Assembly (NCBI GenBank): GCA_016713905.1 | Contig: JADJOE010000001.1 | Coordinates: 616,501-680,500, forward strand | Direction of reading: 5' to 3' | Length of the DNA stretch: 64,000 nucleotides | Origin: Candidatus Vicinibacter proximus | Lineage (GTDB): Bacteria; Bacteroidota; Bacteroidia; Chitinophagales; Saprospiraceae | Shown: piece after piece, positions 35,992 to 45,684 of the stretch | Numbering within the stretch: the first letter of the stretch is position 1 | How the letters are laid out: the number at the start of each line of letters is the position of its first letter | Notes under the pieces: model-generated | What the model was told of the DNA's origin: nothing | What the model saw: the letters and a program-made list of their open reading frames with translations, nothing else | Databases searched by the model: none | Translations under genes and position numbers: made by a program

Positions 35992-37269
35992 TTAACTTCT
36001 TATCAGTAGAACTGTGCCGTTTGGAATTTCATCATCATCGCTGATTGAATTCCAAGTTATAAGATCTTGAACAGAGATATTGGTGTATTGACTAGCAATT
36101 TCAACTAAACTTTCTCCGGTTTTTACCAAATGATAGCTACAATTTTTGAGACTTTCCACTTTAAGGGTAGGTTGAGCTTTAACATCAGCATAATCCATTG
36201 AATTATAAATCATCCCTGATGGCTCTAGATTTTCTATTGGATTAGGTTCAAGAATGAAAGGGCGAGTAAAACTTATTAAGTCCAATAAATTTCCAGGTAT
36301 GGAAACATTTGCCAAATCTAAAGAATCCATTTTTGGGTAATATTCGTTCTTATAAAATTCTACAAATTCTATCATTTGGCTGTCTGGTAGACAAACATAA
36401 TGTCCGGACTCAGATTTAGGGATAGAATTTTTTCTAAAAGAGGGATTTAGAAATCTAAAAAGTTCCTTAGATATTGATGTCTTCTTAAGTAATTTGGGAA
36501 TATTTACCTCTTTATTGATTTTAACGAACGTCACTAAATTTGAAGTGTACTCCTCTTCACCGGGAAACAAGTTATGCTCAGAAAAATATTGCATCATATA
36601 ATTGACACCTATGAAAGCAGGCACAAACAACTGCGTTTGACGGGGGAGATTTTTCCGGATGGTCCAAAAGTCCCTTGAACCGGATTTTTCAATAGCTTCC
36701 AGGACCTTATTTTCCCCACAATTATAAGCAGCCATGACAAGTGACCAGTCCCCGAACATTCCATATAGAGCTTTAAAATACTTTATTGCTGCAAGAGTAG
36801 AATTTACTGGATCAAGTCTTTGATCAATTTTGTCGTCAATTTTGAGTCCCCTGATTTTGGCTGTTCCCGGCATTAACTGCCATAGTCCGGCCGCACCCAT
36901 ATACGATTTTGCAGAAGGATTTAGGGTGGATTCGATTGCTGCTATGTACTTAATTTCGGCCGGAAGGTTATTATCTAAAAGTAGTTTCTCTATTAGTGGA
37001 AAATATTGATCTTTTCTATTTAAAATTTTTCTACTTGAGGTTCTGTCTATCAGGATAAATCGCTTAACTTGATCAATTACGTCCGCATCGATGACCATGT
37101 TAACCAAACAATACATCCCTTTTAATCGATCAATAATTTCTTCTTCCTGATAATTAGCATTGAGTCTATCGGAGAAGGAAAGGACCTCTTCGGGCCGCAT
37201 AGCAGTCTCCGCCTTGAGCAGCGGAAAAGAGCACATAATCAGGCCTAAAAAAATCAATCGATATATCAT
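35992..37269 (-). CDS. MltD-like lytic transglycosylase with a LysM domain
   Basis: Exported enzyme that cleaves the MurNAc-GlcNAc bond of peptidoglycan. From ATG 37269 it has 425 residues with a signal peptide (IYRLIFLGLIMCSFPLLKA). The SLT domain contains the catalytic glutamate E113 in AAIESTLNP, followed by GAAGLWQLMPGTA and MAAYNCGENKV. One LysM repeat for glycan binding is at the C-terminus (YHLVKTGESLVEIASQYTN). The frame is open 20 codons upstream, but ATG 37269 starts the signal peptide. A minus-strand TACCTTTG at 37372-37365 is a probable -7 box. Confidence 0.9.
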   Translation of the reverse strand: MIYRLIFLGLIMCSFPLLKAETAMRPEEVLSFSDRLNANYQEEEIIDRLKGMYCLVNMVIDADVIDQVKRFILIDRTSSRKILNRKDQYFPLIEKLLLDNNLPAEIKYIAAIESTLNPSAKSYMGAAGLWQLMPGTAKIRGLKIDDKIDQRLDPVNSTLAAIKYFKALYGMFGDWSLVMAAYNCGENKVLEAIEKSGSRDFWTIRKNLPRQTQLFVPAFIGVNYMMQYFSEHNLFPGEEEYTSNLVTFVKINKEVNIPKLLKKTSISKELFRFLNPSFRKNSIPKSESGHYVCLPDSQMIEFVEFYKNEYYPKMDSLDLANVSIPGNLLDLISFTRPFILEPNPIENLEPSGMIYNSMDYADVKAQPTLKVESLKNCSYHLVKTGESLVEIASQYTNISVQDLITWNSISDDDEIPNGTVLLIRS

Positions 37270-37598
37270 GGTTAAAAAGAAGCAACTAATATATAACAAA
37301 AAAAACTTAAAAGAAGGAAAATTATCCAATTGGTATATTTTACTTCTGCAGGTAAAGAGAACGACAAAGGTACTTATTATGTTTTAGAATAAATTGTTAA
37401 TGGGTTAAATGTTGTGTTAATACATATTATAAAATTTTATAATATATGAGATGATACCCAATATGCCTAAGGTGGGAAATTAGTTTCCTTGAATGGGATA
37501 GAGACTATTGGATCCCTTATATTTCAATAGAATTTCTATTCTAAGACAAAGAATTTCATCTTTCGTTGTTCTGCCAATGGTCGGACATGTTCGCAAGC

Positions 37599-37660
37599 GG
37601 TCGGAGACCTCCCTCATTTATCGTGCTTTCGTACGATACTCTGTCAAGGGCAGAAATTAT
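37599..37660. repeat. Triple-hairpin repeat, copy 1
   Basis: Three consecutive hairpins: GGTC-GGA-GACC (37599-37609), ATCGTGC-TTTC-GTACGAT (37620-37637, one G-T wobble), and CTGTC-AAG-GGCAG (one wobble, from 37641). A 26-base core at 37618-37643 matches copy 2 with three mismatches. Not recognisable as coding or as a known RNA. Confidence 0.65.
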
Positions 37661-37704
37661 TCGGTTATTCTTTAATTCTCTCTTTTCTTAAAATTTTTCG
37701 TTAG

Positions 37705-37762
37705 CCGCTTTCGCGGTGCCTTCACTTATCGTGCTGTCGCACGCTACTCTGCTGAAGCAGAG
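37705..37762. repeat. Triple-hairpin repeat, copy 2
   Basis: Three consecutive perfect hairpins each with a 4-base loop: CCGC-TTTC-GCGG (37705-37716), GTGC-TGTC-GCAC (37731-37742) and CTCTGC-TGAA-GCAGAG (37747-37762). The core at 37726-37751 matches copy 1. Differences from copy 1 in the second and third hairpins keep the pairing. Confidence 0.65.
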
Positions 37763-38060
37763 ATCGTTCAGTCTTCCTCACAATCACAAATTCACTCATT
37801 TCCTCAATCCTTAAATAGTTTAAGTTTGATCCATTACCTACTTGATCCGCTTTGGTTAGTCAAAAAAACTTAAAGGGTCTTGATCTATGGATCCTTTTCT
37901 TTGCCTAAGGAAATCCTATTGCTTAGGATGGGTAAAATTGGAATTCGTCAGAAACATCCTCTTCATTAAAAATAAAATTTTGAATAAAAGAACACCCAAT
38001 TTCATTTTGAAGAATTAGGAATTTAGGGGCTTAAGGTTAGAAGTCAATCTCAAACGAAAG

Positions 38061-39404
38061 TTATTTTGTAGGAGTAAATCTATCCACAATTGAATCCAAT
38101 GTCAAATATTCCTGTACCCCGTTTAATTGATTTTTGACAGGATATATTTCCTTTAAGCGTTCTTCTTCTCCGATAATAAGGACATTTGGAATTTTGAGGT
38201 CTTCAGCGTATTTAAATGCTTTTTTAAGTTTTGTGAATTCGGGATAAACATCCACACTTATCTTACTTTTCCGAAGTTTACCTGCCAATGAAAAGCCATG
38301 TTTCAGGCTATTCTCATCCAGGGCTGTTATCAGAATTTGGACTGAAGAATTAAGGTCTTCCGGGAAAAGTTCCAGTTCATGCATGACATCATAAATTCTG
38401 TCTGCGCCAAAAGAAATTCCTACACCAGAAACTCCATCCAGACCAAAAATGCCAGTAAGGTTATCGTATCGACCTCCACCTCCCAAACTTCCCATTTTAA
38501 TGCTTGTCGGAATTACTTCAAATATACAGCCGGTATAATACCCTAATCCCCTTGCCAGTGAGGGGTTAAAAGAAATATGGTTATATGTTTCTACATCACC
38601 GAGAAAAGAAAACACCTCTTCAATAGCGTGTACACCTTTTTCTGCTTTTTCGTTCAGACAAAAATCCTTGAGTTCAGTTTTTTTTGTAAGCTCAATAATT
38701 TCGCTTGCTGCAGTTTCTTCAAACCCAATGAGAACAAGTTCTTTTTTAACAGCCTCTTCACCAATTTTGTCTAATTTATCCAAAGTTGTAGTCATGGAAA
38801 CGAAAAGATCAGGATTTCCAGCGTGTTTTGAAATTCCTTCTAAAATGTTCCTGTGATTGATCACAATCTTAACCGGAATCCCCAAGGAATGAAATACATC
38901 ATCATAAATTTTTAGAAGTTCGGCCTCAAACATTAAACTTCCGGAGCCTACAACATCTGCATCACATTGGTAAAATTCTCTGTACCTACCTCTTTGGGGT
39001 CTATCCGCCCGCCAAACCGGCTGGATTTGATATCTTTTAAATGGAAAAGTGATCAGGTGACGGTTCATGGATACCACTCTGGCAAGGGGAACAGTAAGGT
39101 CATACCTCAGTCCTTTTTCAGAAATATGGGTTAAAAGTTTGTTTGAATCTCCATCTTTTAAAAATTGAGGATTGCAATCTTTTAAAAAGTCTCCGCTGTT
39201 AATTATTTTGAACAACAATTTGTCTCCTTCATCACCATATTTCCCCATTAGAGTAGAGAGATTTTCAATTGCCGGTGTTTCCAAAGGTTGATATCCGTGG
39301 CGAACGAAGGAATCTTCTATTGTGTCAAAAATAAATTTTCTTCTACGTGTCTGAAGTGGAAGAAAGTCGCGGGTACCTTTTGCTAAACTTGGTTTTTGAG
39401 ACAT
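38061..39404 (-). CDS. hisS: Histidyl-tRNA synthetase
   Basis: Class II synthetase charging tRNA-His. The 447-residue protein has KGTRDFLP at the N-terminus, motif 2 around RPQRGRYREFYQCDADVVG, the histidine-A loop LARGLGYYTGCIFE, motif 3 (GGGGRYDNL, GVGISFGADRI) and the anticodon-binding domain at the C-terminus. It starts 3 bp after the pheS stop on the same strand, so both synthetases are likely co-transcribed. Confidence 0.97.
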   Translation of the reverse strand: MSQKPSLAKGTRDFLPLQTRRRKFIFDTIEDSFVRHGYQPLETPAIENLSTLMGKYGDEGDKLLFKIINSGDFLKDCNPQFLKDGDSNKLLTHISEKGLRYDLTVPLARVVSMNRHLITFPFKRYQIQPVWRADRPQRGRYREFYQCDADVVGSGSLMFEAELLKIYDDVFHSLGIPVKIVINHRNILEGISKHAGNPDLFVSMTTTLDKLDKIGEEAVKKELVLIGFEETAASEIIELTKKTELKDFCLNEKAEKGVHAIEEVFSFLGDVETYNHISFNPSLARGLGYYTGCIFEVIPTSIKMGSLGGGGRYDNLTGIFGLDGVSGVGISFGADRIYDVMHELELFPEDLNSSVQILITALDENSLKHGFSLAGKLRKSKISVDVYPEFTKLKKAFKYAEDLKIPNVLIIGEEERLKEIYPVKNQLNGVQEYLTLDSIVDRFTPTK

Positions 39405-39407
39405 TGG

Positions 39408-40439
39408 TTAGGCGCCTTTAAATTGTCTCAAAAATCTCAGATCATTTTCAAAATAATATCTGATATCGGGAATTTTATACAGTAACATTGCCTGCCGTTC
39501 AATTCCCATTCCAAAAGCGAAGCCGGAATATATTTCTGGGTCGATGCCACAATTTAACAGAACAGCCGGATCAACCATGCCGCATCCAAGAATTTCCAGC
39601 CAACCTGTTCCTTTTGTAATCCTGTGATCCGTTTCATCTTTTAATCCCCAGTAGATGTCCATTTCTGCTGAGGGTTCCGTAAATGGAAAATACGAAGGTC
39701 GCAATCGAATTTTAACATCATGGCCGAACATTTCCTTGGCAAAAAAGAGAAGTGTTTGTTTCAGGTCTGCCATGGAAACGCCTTTGTCTACATAGAGTCC
39801 TTCAACTTGATGGAACTGACAATGGGATCGTGCTGAAATGGTTTCGTTTCTATACACTCTTCCAGGAGCCAGGATCCTAATTGGTGGCTGGTAGGCCTTC
39901 ATAAATCTGGATTGTACAGAAGAAGTGTGGGTTCTTAAAAGCATGTTTGGTAAGTCCTTCAAATAGAAGGTATCCTGCATATCTCTGGCAGGATGATCAT
40001 CAGGAGTGTTCAGTGCGGTGAAATTATGCCAATCATCTTCAATTTCTCTGTCTTCAGCTACTTCGAATCCAATTTTTGAAAATATTCCAATAATTTTATC
40101 CATTACCTGAGAAATGGGATGTCTTGATCCTGCTCCAAGATTAATAGAGGGGAGGCTCATGTCAGGAGTCACTACAATTTTAGAGTCAGCTGAAGCGATT
40201 ATTTGTGAAGCAGATGAAAATTTTTCATCTGCTGTTTGTTTAATGGCATTCAGCCGCAGTCCGTATTCTTTTTTTTGGTCTCTGGGAACAAAACTGATAT
40301 TAGAAAAAAAAGCTTTTAAAATATTTTTAGACCCCAGAAACTTAATTCTAAATTGTTCCAATTCAGCAATATTGGAAATCGGATAATCTAAAATTTCCTG
40401 ATTTAACTTCTCTAGAGGTGCAAACCAATCCTGGGACAT
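39408..40439 (-). CDS. pheS: Phenylalanyl-tRNA synthetase alpha subunit
   Basis: Catalytic subunit of the alpha2-beta2 enzyme. The 343 residues include the N-terminal coiled coil and the class II core: DDWHNFTALNTPDDHPARDMQDTFYL, LLRTHTSSVQSR, RVYRNETISARSHCQFHQVEG (motif 2) and GFAFGMGIERQAMLLY (motif 3). The beta subunit gene pheT is not adjacent, as is common in Bacteroidota. hisS follows after 3 bp. Confidence 0.97.
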   Translation of the reverse strand: MSQDWFAPLEKLNQEILDYPISNIAELEQFRIKFLGSKNILKAFFSNISFVPRDQKKEYGLRLNAIKQTADEKFSSASQIIASADSKIVVTPDMSLPSINLGAGSRHPISQVMDKIIGIFSKIGFEVAEDREIEDDWHNFTALNTPDDHPARDMQDTFYLKDLPNMLLRTHTSSVQSRFMKAYQPPIRILAPGRVYRNETISARSHCQFHQVEGLYVDKGVSMADLKQTLLFFAKEMFGHDVKIRLRPSYFPFTEPSAEMDIYWGLKDETDHRITKGTGWLEILGCGMVDPAVLLNCGIDPEIYSGFAFGMGIERQAMLLYKIPDIRYYFENDLRFLRQFKGA

Positions 40440-40675
40440 CTATTTTATTATAGGGGTTTGGAAAGGTCACAAAATACGGTAGATTTTTGGATGATCAGGC
40501 ATCTTGCATTTTTTTTCATCAATAATATCGAAAAACAAATATGAAGATCTTTGATCATGCGTTTGTGTTTTGTTTGAAATAAAAGAATTAAATGGGGAAT
40601 AGGATTTAGAAAACAGCAAAAAGTGAATTGATTGTTAATTAACTGGAATTGCTGTAGATCTTAGTCGGAAATACC

Positions 40676-41974
40676 ATGAATTTTAAAAATGCCCTTATTT
40701 TTGATATATTAATGAAAGTTACCATTCAGATTCAAGCAAAAGGTATACAACGAATATTCTTTTTTGCAATGTGTCTTTGTGCATGTGCACTAGGCTGGTC
40801 GAATTTTCTAATGAGCATTTCTACCATTATTTTAGGATTAACCATCTTTTTCAAAGATGAAAATGATAAAATCAGGCTCATTAATAAAGAGGATATAAAT
40901 AATTTGACAAATCAAATATTCAAAGAGCCTATTCCCGGATGGATAATTTTGTATTATTTGATTGTGGTACTTTCCGGATTATGGTCTGAAAATAAAATAG
41001 AATGGTTAGATCAATTGAGAATTCAGTTGCCATTACTGGTGTTTCCACTCGCTTTTGTAGCCCATGGCAGACTAAGAATAAAGGAAATTGAATCTATTTT
41101 ATTTATAGGAATATTCAGTTTGTGGATTGTTTCTGTGTATGTACTTTGGAATTATCTTAATCATTATGATGATATGAATTTGGCTTTATTAAAAGGGATT
41201 CCTATTGCAACGCCTATTTCACACGTTCGATTTAGTTTAATTCTTGCCTGTGCGTTACTTCTGCTGATAGAAAAATTGTTAAGTATACCTTTTAAGCAGT
41301 ATTCCGTTAAAGAATATTTTATTTTTCTTTTGGCGATGTATTTTTTTGTTTTGATTCATGTGCTTAGTGTTAAGTCAGGAATTTTGGGTTTGTATTTAGG
41401 AATAATAATTTATCTCTTGATTTTTGCAATCAAACAGAAAAAATACTATATTTTATTTGGTGGCTTAGGTTTAATGGCTATTCTTGTTGGCCTTCTTTTT
41501 ACTTTCAGCCCAAGTCTTCAAAATAAATATTTCTATACGCTGTGGCAAATTGGCGAGTATTCCAGGGGTAAGTGGCTATACTATTCAGATTTAGAGCGCA
41601 TAAAATCCATTGAAATGGGTTTGGAAATGATCAAGTCGCATCCAATACTTGGAAGTGGAATTGGAGATATGCAAACAGTTACTGAGAAAACATATCTGGA
41701 TCATCTAAATCACCGATTAATCAAATACCCACATAATCAATTTATATACAGTTGGGCATTTTGCGGGATTTTTAGTTTGTTAAGTCTTTTGGGGTTATTT
41801 TGGGCAATATTTATAAAGAACAATACTTCAAAATTTGTTTTATCCTTTGCAATCCAGGGGGTGATTTGGAGTTCATTTTTATATGAGCACACATTAGCAA
41901 CTCAGGCAGGAATTTCATTGTTTTTAAGTATTACACTTTTATTTTGGGCGAGTCAGAAGACACATAGAATTTAG
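40676..41974 (+). CDS. O-antigen ligase / polymerase-like membrane protein
   Basis: A 432-residue protein with about ten membrane segments. The large periplasmic loop and its flank contain HPILGSGIGDMQTV and HNQFIYSWAFCGIFSLL, matching the Wzy_C region of WaaL/Wzy proteins, which join or polymerise undecaprenyl-linked glycans. No other polysaccharide genes are close, so ligase versus polymerase cannot be decided. The ATG at 40712 (residue 13) is an alternative start. It is followed by a DMT transporter gene after 3 bp. Confidence 0.8.
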   Translation: MNFKNALIFDILMKVTIQIQAKGIQRIFFFAMCLCACALGWSNFLMSISTIILGLTIFFKDENDKIRLINKEDINNLTNQIFKEPIPGWIILYYLIVVLSGLWSENKIEWLDQLRIQLPLLVFPLAFVAHGRLRIKEIESILFIGIFSLWIVSVYVLWNYLNHYDDMNLALLKGIPIATPISHVRFSLILACALLLLIEKLLSIPFKQYSVKEYFIFLLAMYFFVLIHVLSVKSGILGLYLGIIIYLLIFAIKQKKYYILFGGLGLMAILVGLLFTFSPSLQNKYFYTLWQIGEYSRGKWLYYSDLERIKSIEMGLEMIKSHPILGSGIGDMQTVTEKTYLDHLNHRLIKYPHNQFIYSWAFCGIFSLLSLLGLFWAIFIKNNTSKFVLSFAIQGVIWSSFLYEHTLATQAGISLFLSITLLFWASQKTHRI

Positions 41975-41977
41975 GAA

Positions 41978-42862
41978 TTGGATTATATAAGAAAGAATTT
42001 CAGGCTAGCTCACCTTCTACTGTTTTTGGTGGCTTTAATATATGGAGCAAACTATTCTATTGCCAAAATAGTTTTAGACCCTGGCATTATAGGCGCAAAT
42101 GGTTTTATACTGTTAAGGATTGTAGTGGCGACAGTACTTTTTGTATTGTTTTTCGGTTTGCCGAAGCGGGTGAATAAATCAGACCATCTTGAGCTAATAA
42201 TTTGTTCCATTACAGGCGTTTTGGCTAACCAACTTTTGTTTTTTAATGGGTTGGCACTGACGAGTCCAATTCATGCAGCACTCATCATGGTATGCACACC
42301 ATTGCTGGTATTGATATTAAGTACCATAGAGGGGAAGATATTGAGCAGAATCAACTGGCTGGGATGTGGGATAGGATTTGTGGGGGCAATTGGGCTTATA
42401 ATGTCTGGCAATCCTAAGGATTCGCGAGGTGGGAATTGGGTCGGAGATTTGCTTGTGTTGGCGAATGCTATTTCCTATGCATTTTATCTAACAAGGATTC
42501 CAAAATTACTGAATAAATATTCTGCATTTGATATCATGAAGTGGATATTTTTGATAGCCTGTTTCATGTGTCTACCATTTGGATTCAAGGAAATTGGAAG
42601 GGTAAATTGGGCAGGGTTTACCAATACAGAATGGTATTCATTAGGATTTGTTTTAGTGTGTACTACTTTTTTAGCATATACTTTTAATGCAAAAGCTTTG
42701 GTTTTGAGTGATTCAAGTCTTGTAAGTAATTATATTTATTTACAGCCCTTAATCGCCGTAATTTTTGCGCTGATTATGAAAAAAGGGGATTTAAGTGCAA
42801 ACATTACGATTAGTGGACTATTAATCATTGCCGGAGTATTTTTGTCAGGAAGAAGAGATTGA
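41978..42862 (+). CDS. EamA/DMT-family transporter
   Basis: A 294-residue inner-membrane protein with ten predicted helices in two EamA repeats (first half around LLFLVALIYGANYSIAKI, second around GDLLVLANAISYAFYLTRI and TTFLAYTFNAKALVLS). The family exports or imports small metabolites; the substrate cannot be inferred. The start is TTG at 41978, as no ATG lies before the first helix. It is tightly linked to the preceding O-antigen ligase-like gene. Confidence 0.85.
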   Translation: MDYIRKNFRLAHLLLFLVALIYGANYSIAKIVLDPGIIGANGFILLRIVVATVLFVLFFGLPKRVNKSDHLELIICSITGVLANQLLFFNGLALTSPIHAALIMVCTPLLVLILSTIEGKILSRINWLGCGIGFVGAIGLIMSGNPKDSRGGNWVGDLLVLANAISYAFYLTRIPKLLNKYSAFDIMKWIFLIACFMCLPFGFKEIGRVNWAGFTNTEWYSLGFVLVCTTFLAYTFNAKALVLSDSSLVSNYIYLQPLIAVIFALIMKKGDLSANITISGLLIIAGVFLSGRRD

Positions 42863-43095
42863 ATTTTTTTTAAAAAAATCTTCAATATTTACTTTGTCAT
42901 GAAAAATAAGGAGTTATGAATGTTTCAAAATAACATGCAAAATTTTAATCATTTGTATAAAGTTGAGGACAAATATTTTGAATATATAAAACTGATGAGG
43001 CATTCAACTGAGAAAATTCGCAATATTTTTTTTTATTAGACTAATCGCAAGAATTATATACTTTTACGGAGTCATTATTAATCCCTGAGAAGATA

Positions 43096-44496
43096 GTGTC
43101 TAGGAAAACGAAGCAAAATCCAAAACTTTCAAAACTCATAGCTGAGTTTGAGGACTCTGTGCAGAGTCTCTCGCCTGAATTATGGGTCGAAAAATCCTAC
43201 CACAAATTAATCTCTCATTACGAAGAGCAGGGATGGCCTGAAAGATCCTTACAAGTCGTCGATATTGCATTAAAGCAATACAAATATCGAATTGAGTTTT
43301 ATATTACCAAGGTTAGACTTTTATTAAGTTTAAGCAGGTACGATGAAGCACTTGAAATTGTAAATCAAGCTTATCATTTGTCGCCATATGATGTTGATAT
43401 TCCCTTACTCAAAGCAAAAGTGCTTACTATTCAGGGATATGAGGAAGAAGCACTTCTAATCATCGATGAGCTCAAATTAATCTTCCAAAAAACCGATCTG
43501 CAGGAAATTTTATTAATGGAAGCTTTTATTAATGAGTCAATGAAAGATTTTGAAAAAATGTTCTACACGCTTAAGGAAGCGTTAACCATAAATCCTAATA
43601 ATTCTAAGGCCCTCCAACAAATTTGGGTGAGCGTAGAATTTTCAAAGAAGTATGAGGAAAGTGTTGAATTGCACACTGAAATTATAGATAAAAATCCATA
43701 TTCTTATCTGGCGTGGTATAATTTGGGTCATGCCCACTCCTGTTTGGGAGAATATGACAAGGCTATGGAAGCTTTGGAATATTCTTTCTTGATCAACAAT
43801 AAGTTCGAGCAAGGGTACATGGATTGTGCAGAATTGGCCCTGCAGATGGGGGCATATGAAAAAGCCTACCAGTGCTACTCTGAAGCCAATGAAATGTTTG
43901 GGCCGGATACAGAGCTTGTTGCTTTTATGGCTGAATGTCTAATCAAATTAAATCGATACAAAGAGGCAAAACAAATTCTACAAAAAACAATCAGCCAGGA
44001 CCCATTTAACGATGAAGTGTTTTACTATTTGGGTGAGTGTTTTTTAAAAGAGGAGAATTGGGAATTTGCACTTAAGTATTTTTTAGAGGCATTAGAGATT
44101 GATGAATATCGGGAAGAATATCATGCAGGTGCTGCAAAGGCTTATGAGCACCTTAATAATTTAAGAAAAGCGGAAATCCACTACAATAAAGCGGCCAGAT
44201 GTGGTCAGGAGCAAAGTCAGTATTGGGCTATGTATATAAAGTTCCTTCTCCAACAGAACAACTTGGCAAAAGCGGAAAAGGTACTGCTTAGGGCAGATAA
44301 GTACTCTGTAGGTGCGGATCTTTGTTACTGTAAAATTGTCCTACAACTTTTAAGGGGTGACAGAAATGCTGCCATTATTGGTTTGGAAGAGGTTTTGCAG
44401 GATGACGCCTCAGGAAGCGAGTTGCTTTTTGAATTAATTCCTTCACTTACTGAGGATCAGGAAATAAAAGGAATGATCCGCTATTTTGCAGTATAG
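43096..44496 (+). CDS. Cytoplasmic tetratricopeptide repeat protein
   Basis: A 466-residue protein with no signal peptide and no membrane segment, built of about ten TPR units (for example YEESVELHTEIIDKNPYSYLAW, YDKAMEALEYSF, YEKAYQCYSEANEM and WEFALKYFLEALEI). A basic N-terminal tail precedes the repeats. The start is GTG at 43096. TPR arrays mediate protein-protein contacts; the partner is not revealed by neighbours, a transporter on one side and convergent cyclophilins on the other. No terminator was recognised in the 289-bp gap that follows. Confidence 0.8.
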   Translation: MSRKTKQNPKLSKLIAEFEDSVQSLSPELWVEKSYHKLISHYEEQGWPERSLQVVDIALKQYKYRIEFYITKVRLLLSLSRYDEALEIVNQAYHLSPYDVDIPLLKAKVLTIQGYEEEALLIIDELKLIFQKTDLQEILLMEAFINESMKDFEKMFYTLKEALTINPNNSKALQQIWVSVEFSKKYEESVELHTEIIDKNPYSYLAWYNLGHAHSCLGEYDKAMEALEYSFLINNKFEQGYMDCAELALQMGAYEKAYQCYSEANEMFGPDTELVAFMAECLIKLNRYKEAKQILQKTISQDPFNDEVFYYLGECFLKEENWEFALKYFLEALEIDEYREEYHAGAAKAYEHLNNLRKAEIHYNKAARCGQEQSQYWAMYIKFLLQQNNLAKAEKVLLRADKYSVGADLCYCKIVLQLLRGDRNAAIIGLEEVLQDDASGSELLFELIPSLTEDQEIKGMIRYFAV

Positions 44497-44785
44497 TTTA
44501 ATTTTTGATGGATACATTAAGCCCATTTTGAGATTTATAAAATTGTATTCCAAGCTTAAATACTTTAAAATTTTTTATTTATTGATTTCGCGGCTGCCTT
44601 TTGAACGGAGCTATGCAAAAGTCAACCACTTAATAGACTGCGGTTCATTACTTTAATGCTAATCACAAATCGTTTATACCTGTGAGGGGCTTGACTTAAT
44701 TGATAAATTGTCTTTTATCGCTCAACCTTAATAAATAAAATCAGTTCAACTTAAGATGTAGCTCAAGAGTTAAATTATCATTTGG

Positions 44786-45679
44786 TCAATGAAGAAATCG
44801 GATCTTCATTTTTACATCTTCGATTGGTCTATCTCCCTGTGCGGTTTGAACGGCTGCGATTTTGTCGATTACTTCTAGTCCATCAATAACTTCACCAAAT
44901 ACAGTATATTCCATATCCAGGAAAGGGGTCCCTCCATTTTCGAAATATATTTTTCTTTGTACATCACTGTATTTTATACCTTTCTGATCTTCAATTCTAC
45001 TTAAGGTGGATTCGGACTGGATGTTTCCTTGAACGATGTAAAATTGTGAACCCGAAGATTTTTTTTCTGGATTTACAGAATCGCCAGTACGAGCTGCGGC
45101 CAAGGCACCTTTTTTATGGATGAAATTTTTATTGAACTCAGCGGGTATAGTATATCCAGGACCTCCACTTCCTAAAGGGCTTCCCGGAGAAGCTGTACGG
45201 GAATCCGGATCACCACCCTGAATCATAAATCCCCCTATCACCCTATGAAATAGGAGATCTTCAAAATAACCTTCTTCTACCAGTTTTGAAAAGTTGTCCC
45301 TGTGCAAAGGAGTTTCATCATAAAGTTGGACAAGCATTGAGCCAAATTTTGTATCAATTCTTATCAGACATTTATCAGGATGTTTGACTTCGATAACGGT
45401 ACTACTCTCCAGGGTCTTTTTACCAAAGTTAGCTTTAAGGACAACTTTGTGTAAACCTGATTTAGTGAATTGGTGAATTGGATTTTTATCATATGAAATA
45501 TCCCCATCGCCAAAATCCCATTCATAGGACAAAGCTTTGGAGGAGAGATTAGTAAAATTTATTTTTTCCGGTATTTTAACCACTGTTTTATCGCTTGTAA
45601 ATAGGCTGAATTTTTTAGCACAGGCCGAAATGCCAAAGAGAACTGTAAATGCAGCGGTTGTAACTAAGGTCCACCTCAT
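44786..45679 (-). CDS. Lipoprotein cyclophilin with an N-terminal PKD domain
   Basis: Peptidyl-prolyl cis-trans isomerase, 297 residues. Signal peptide with an ISAC lipobox, then a PKD domain at about 35-100 (SYEWDFGDGDISYDKNPIHQF) and a cyclophilin domain with FHRVIGGFMIQGGDP and GSQFYIVQG. It lies 5 bp downstream of a second cyclophilin gene with a very similar catalytic part, which lacks the PKD domain. PKD modules usually mediate contacts outside the cell; the combination suggests a chaperone attached to a surface or periplasmic structure. Confidence 0.9.
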   Translation of the reverse strand: MRWTLVTTAAFTVLFGISACAKKFSLFTSDKTVVKIPEKINFTNLSSKALSYEWDFGDGDISYDKNPIHQFTKSGLHKVVLKANFGKKTLESSTVIEVKHPDKCLIRIDTKFGSMLVQLYDETPLHRDNFSKLVEEGYFEDLLFHRVIGGFMIQGGDPDSRTASPGSPLGSGGPGYTIPAEFNKNFIHKKGALAAARTGDSVNPEKKSSGSQFYIVQGNIQSESTLSRIEDQKGIKYSDVQRKIYFENGGTPFLDMEYTVFGEVIDGLEVIDKIAAVQTAQGDRPIEDVKMKIRFLH

Positions 45680-45684
45680 TTTTC

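Larger units (their letters stand above)
37385..38060. other. Gene-free region containing a pair of hairpin repeats
   Basis: About 675 bp between the divergent transglycosylase promoter side and the end of hisS. No credible gene was found in any frame. The centre is occupied by two diverged copies of a hairpin-rich repeat. The right part (37800-38060) is plain AT-rich sequence with a short imperfect repeat around CCTAAGGAAATCC and GCTTAGGATGG and no gene. Confidence 0.6.

Noticed and set aside
37563..37778. Possible short peptides through the hairpin repeats
   Set aside because: Frames are short and the conserved feature is base pairing, not protein sequence.
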